Origin: CAXMQS01 sp036446035
Lineage (GTDB): Bacteria > Actinomycetota > Acidimicrobiia > Spongiisociales > JAOTWH01
NCBI GenBank assembly: GCA_036446035.1
Contig: JAZFSG010000128.1
Location: 1 to 8,623 of the forward strand
Reading direction: 5' to 3'
DNA length: 8,623 bases
The first letter of the stretch is position 1. Every line of letters starts with the position of its first letter. Shown one piece after another: positions 6,528-8,623 of this stretch. Position numbers and translations under genes: made by a program. The notes beneath the pieces were generated by a model that worked only from the letters and a program-made list of their open reading frames with translations, was not told where the DNA came from and did not search any database.

Positions 6528-7192
6528 CCAGCCTCCTGAAGCGGTCGGGCTACCAGTACTCCGGTGACGGCGAGAGCCAGGTTCACAGTCAACAGGAGAA
6601 GCAGCCAGGTGAGAATACTTTCGCCCAGCCGCAACCCTTCAAGTGCCTGCGTTGCCGCCAACAAGATGGGAATGGCGAGTGGCGCCACGAGCAAAGGAAC
6701 CAGTGCAGGGCGAGTGGCACTTGGTCCTGTGACCGCGCTCACCAGTGTTCCCAGCATGGCGAGGGCGGCACCGACGAGGGGGACCAACGCCAGCAGCCAC
6801 CCCCACCCGGCGATGGGAGCGTCGTAGAGGGCCAGCATCACCGGAAGCAGGACGACTTCGAGAGCGATGAGCAGGACGGCCGCTGCGGCCGCCCGTCCAG
6901 CGAGTACCGCCGCGGGGTCGGCGCCGAGCATGGCAAGCCGGTCCCTCTGCGGTCCGGCGTTGTCCGCACTCTGGCGAAGGGCTACGAGGATGCCGAAGAG
7001 CAGAACCACCGCCCAGTAGAGACCAGGGCCGATGCGCCGCAGGGTGGGGACGTCGGTGCCGATGCCGAGTGGAATCAACAGCAAGGCGATGGCGGCAAAC
7101 GGGGCGATGACCCACAGCACCTCTCCGCTGCGCATCTCCGACAGCAGGTCGCGTCTGGCGATGGCGGCCGCCTGGTGGCGCAGGCCGATCAT
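6524..7192 (-). CDS. ccmB: CcmB, membrane subunit of the CcmAB ABC transporter
   Basis: This 222-residue protein has six predicted membrane helices (about 25-44, 56-72, 98-122, 128-154, 162-182 and 190-214), the size and topology of CcmB. The segment RRDLLSEMRSGEVLW near the N-terminus matches the usual CcmB start, where a short amphipathic stretch (KDLxxExR) precedes helix 1. The QRDRLAML-GADPAAVLAGR stretch (82-100) matches the cytoplasmic loop that contacts the ATPase. With CcmA it forms the ABC complex whose ATP hydrolysis drives release of haem-loaded CcmE. The ATG overlaps the ccmA stop as ATGA, and GGAGG at 7204-7200 gives a good ribosome binding site. Alanine- and leucine-rich composition limits motif recognition, but the place between ccmA and ccmC settles the identity. 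Confidence 0.93.
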   Translation of the reverse strand: MIGLRHQAAAIARRDLLSEMRSGEVLWVIAPFAAIALLLIPLGIGTDVPTLRRIGPGLYWAVVLLFGILVALRQSADNAGPQRDRLAMLGADPAAVLAGRAAAAAVLLIALEVVLLPVMLALYDAPIAGWGWLLALVPLVGAALAMLGTLVSAVTGPSATRPALVPLLVAPLAIPILLAATQALEGLRLGESILTWLLLLLTVNLALAVTGVLVARPLQEAG

Positions 7193-7836
7193 GCGGCCAC
7201 CTCCAGATTGCCGTTGTCCAGCTCAAGAGTCCGGTCGAGGGGTAGTCCTCCATGCGCTCGTTGGTGGGAGACCACGATCGCCCCACCGCCGCGAGCGACG
7301 ACATCCTTGAGAAGATGATCGACCAGCTCGACCGCGCCGGAGTCGAGCCCGGCCTGGGCCTCGTCAAAGAGCAGCAGCCGCGGTGGGGCCAGCAACAACG
7401 TGGCGAATTCGGCGCGGCGCTGCATGCCGAAGGAGCAGTGGTCTGCCCTTCGTGACGACGCTGCCGATAGCCCTACTTGAGCTAGAGCAGAGGAGACATC
7501 GCTGATGGTGGCTCCGAGCAACTCGGCGGCGAAGGAAGTGTTCTCGGCGAGGGTGAGGTGGGGGAAAAGCGAGGGGGTATGCCCGATGAAGCCGATCGTA
7601 GGCCGGACATCGAAGCGGGCGTCAGAGGTGACGTCGACTCCAAGCACCTCGGCCGTCCCCGTTGTGGGCGTCAGCAGCGTTGCTGCGACGCGCAGCAGGG
7701 TCGTCTTCCCCGAGCCGTTGGCGCCGCTGATACCCACGGCTTCACCCGGGGCCACCTCGAGGTCGAGGTCGCGCAGCACCGGTGTCCGACCAAGGTCAAC
7801 ACCAAGGGCGCGCAGAGAAACGACGGGAGCGGACAT
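7189..7836 (-). CDS. ccmA: CcmA, ATP-binding subunit of the cytochrome c maturation ABC transporter
   Basis: This 215-residue ABC ATPase is the cytoplasmic partner of CcmB. Walker A is GANGSGKT (38-45), Walker B is RLLLFDE with D158 and E159, the D-loop is GLD (163-165) and the switch histidine is H191 in VVSHQ. The family segment GHTPSLFPHLTLAEN (85-99) aligns with GHQPG...LTALEN of known CcmA proteins, but T87 stands where the Q-loop glutamine is expected. The signature motif is also atypical, SFGMQ (135-139), and DEAQ replaces the common DEP. The catalytic glutamate, lysine and histidine are kept, so it is probably active. The ATG lies 6 nt after a -10-like box with no Shine-Dalgarno sequence, pointing to a leaderless operon transcript. 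It is the first gene of the ccm operon. Confidence 0.93.
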   Translation of the reverse strand: MSAPVVSLRALGVDLGRTPVLRDLDLEVAPGEAVGISGANGSGKTTLLRVAATLLTPTTGTAEVLGVDVTSDARFDVRPTIGFIGHTPSLFPHLTLAENTSFAAELLGATISDVSSALAQVGLSAASSRRADHCSFGMQRRAEFATLLLAPPRLLLFDEAQAGLDSGAVELVDHLLKDVVARGGGAIVVSHQRAHGGLPLDRTLELDNGNLEVAA

Positions 7837-7842
7837 CGGGCG

Positions 7843-7848
7843 AGTCTA
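7843..7848 (-). promoter_or_regulatory. Likely ccm operon -10 box, TAGACT
   Basis: On the minus strand TAGACT (TAnnnT type) ends 6 nt before the ccmA ATG, which would place the transcription start on or next to the A of the start codon. There is no Shine-Dalgarno sequence between box and ATG, as expected for leaderless initiation. The box is embedded in CGTAGACTCGCCC (7850-7838), identical over 13 nt to the sequence before the membrane protein gene at 1649. No good -35 element is visible 16-18 bp upstream. Confidence 0.55.
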
Positions 7849-7878
7849 CGACTGGCCGGGTCAGTGGGCTCGGGCTGT

Positions 7879-8040
7879 CCCCTCCCGCCTGCTCATGTCT
7901 CCGCAGGCGGGGGAGGAAGTCGTGTCCCCGTAGGGGGGAGTACCGGCGAAGCCGGGGAAGGGGGGGCTTCCTGGCGGGCGCGCAGATTGGTGAAGCCCCC
8001 TCCGACCTCGCTGCGCTCGGCCTCCTCCAGAGGGGAGGAG
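7879..8040. repeat. Cluster of G/C-block inverted repeats in the ccmA upstream region
   Basis: This stretch lies in the 228-bp non-coding gap between the MMPL gene and ccmA and holds several nested inverted repeats. CCCCTCCCGCCTG (7879-7891) pairs with CAGGCGGGGGAGG (7904-7916), apart from a small bulge. TCCCC (7925-7929) faces a G-run from 7933. CCGGC-GAA-GCCGG (7943-7955) is a tight hairpin. GGGGGCTTC (7962-7970) pairs with GAAGCCCCC (7992-8000) across 21 nt. CTCCTCC (8022-8028) pairs with GGAGGAG (8034-8040). Purine and pyrimidine blocks alternate. The arrangement looks like a composite intergenic palindromic repeat (REP/MITE-like) that may be present elsewhere in the genome. No open reading frame here looks like a protein. 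It could also end transcription from the MMPL gene. Confidence 0.65.
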
Positions 8041-8064
8041 ACTCGAAGCGGAGGGATGGCGGCC

Positions 8065-8623
8065 TTACCGAGACTGAGTTGCGGTCTCCCGGCGGTGGGG
8101 GTCGTAGACCCATTCGCCCCGCGTGCGTTCCCACTCCAGTCGCTCGCGGTCCTCGCCCTTGAGCGAAGGCGTTGCGAACAGCAGCAGGCTCGGCAGTACC
8201 AGCAGTGAAACCAGCACCGCCAGGGCGATCATCACCGCGGTGAGGACGCCGTAGACGGCGAAGATCGGCATCGGCGCTAGGCCCAGCACCGTGAACCCGG
8301 CGATGGATGTCAGCGCCGATAGCAGCAGCGCCCCGCCGGTTCCTTCACCTGCCCTGCGTAACGCCGGGAACCGGCTGGGTTCGCCGGCCAGCTCCTCTCG
8401 GAATCGCACGGTGAAGTGGGTCGCGAAGTCGATGCCGACACCGATGGAGATGGCGGCGATGGTCGCCGTCACCGGGTTGATCGTGTAGTCGGCGAGATAC
8501 ATGAAGCCGTACACCCACGCCACCACTAGCAGAATCGGTGTCACCGACACCAGCGAGTATTTGATCGATTTCAGGATGAACGCTGCGAGCAAGAAGGTCA
8601 GTAGCAACGCCAACGGCAGCGAC
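8065..8623 (-). CDS. MMPL/RND-family membrane transporter, C-terminal fragment
   Basis: The frame is open from the right edge (first full codon at 8622-8620) to the TAA at 8067-8065, giving 185 visible residues. Five or so membrane helices are visible. The motif GVGIDFATHFTVRFREE (about residues 61-77 of the visible part) matches the G-x-G-x-D-(Y/F)-x-x-H segment of MMPL and other RND-superfamily transporters, where the buried aspartate relays protons. The next part, about 90 to 147, has the usual last helices ending in VLPSLLL. A short charged cytoplasmic tail follows. Such proteins export lipids or other hydrophobic compounds using the proton gradient, but the substrate cannot be told from this piece. 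The TTG at 8613 is an internal leucine codon, not the start. It is separated from ccmA by the repeat-rich gap and is probably a different transcription unit. Confidence 0.85.
   Translation of the reverse strand, partial: SLPLALLLTFLLAAFILKSIKYSLVSVTPILLVVAWVYGFMYLADYTINPVTATIAAISIGVGIDFATHFTVRFREELAGEPSRFPALRRAGEGTGGALLLSALTSIAGFTVLGLAPMPIFAVYGVLTAVMIALAVLVSLLVLPSLLLFATPSLKGEDRERLEWERTRGEWVYDPHRRETATQSR

Noticed and set aside
7858..7864. CTGACC as a -35 box for the ccmA promoter
   Set aside because: It is only about 10 bp from the -10-like box, too close for normal sigma-70 spacing.
7879..8040. CRISPR array
   Set aside because: The repeats are inverted, unequal in length and not regularly spaced, and no cas genes are present.
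7796..8134. 112-codon minus-strand open frame through the repeat-rich gap
   Set aside because: Its sequence is a translation of the palindromic G/C blocks (Pro/Arg/Ser-rich), and it overlaps both the ccmA start and the MMPL end in the wrong frame.
7558..8208. 216-codon plus-strand open frame across ccmA, the repeat gap and the MMPL end
   Set aside because: It is antisense to two clear genes, of low-complexity Arg/Gly/Pro composition, with no recognisable domain. Such frames arise from high-GC codon bias.
8611..8613. TTG at 8613 as the start of the MMPL-like gene
   Set aside because: The frame stays open to the window edge (Ser-Leu-Pro before it), and MMPL proteins are much longer, so this is an internal leucine.

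Overview
The window looks like a piece of a high-GC bacterial chromosome, most likely an actinobacterium or another high-GC lineage that uses leaderless transcripts. This rests on strong G/C bias at third codon positions, frequent GTG and TTG starts, and -10-like boxes lying 6-9 nt upstream of ATG codons. The exact lineage cannot be fixed from the sequence alone. Nearly all genes are on the minus strand, so the biological reading direction is from the right end to the left end.

Right edge (8065-8623): the C-terminal part of an MMPL/RND-type membrane transporter, truncated by the window. It is followed by a 228-bp non-coding stretch (7837-8064) packed with G- and C-rich inverted repeats. A -10-like box (7843-7848) then sits just ahead of the ccm genes.

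Centre (7836 down to 1702): a complete, compact System I cytochrome c maturation operon in the order ccmA-ccmB-ccmC-ccmD-ccmE-ccmF-ccmH-ccmG. Every junction overlaps, by 4 bp (ATGA, GTGA or TTGA) or by 8 bp, so translation is probably coupled along one transcript. CcmA and CcmB form the ABC transporter that, with CcmC and the tiny CcmD, loads haem onto the chaperone CcmE and releases holo-CcmE. CcmF and the CxxC protein CcmH attach haem to apocytochrome c. CcmG is the membrane-anchored thioredoxin-like reductant that keeps the CcmH/apocytochrome thiols reduced. The 40-residue ccmD is easy to miss. ccmE and ccmH are best started at internal GTG codons rather than at the longest possible starts. 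CcmH is a two-part protein, with an N-terminal CxxC module and a C-terminal CcmI/TPR-like module.

Left part (150-1649): a 499-residue polytopic membrane protein with the architecture of a GT-C-type glycosyltransferase, of unknown specificity. It has its own -10-like box, which shares a 13-nt motif with the one before ccmA, and a perfect 8-bp inverted repeat separates it from ccmG. It converges, with only 6 bp between stop codons, on a plus-strand gene (3-143). Only the last 46 codons of that gene are visible, and they look like the end of a thioredoxin-fold protein.

No tRNA, rRNA, CRISPR array, transposase or phage gene was seen. The window is mainly a well-conserved housekeeping-type operon. 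The less ordinary points are the regulatory layout, the intergenic repeat cluster, the degenerate ATPase motifs in CcmA and the unassigned membrane protein.
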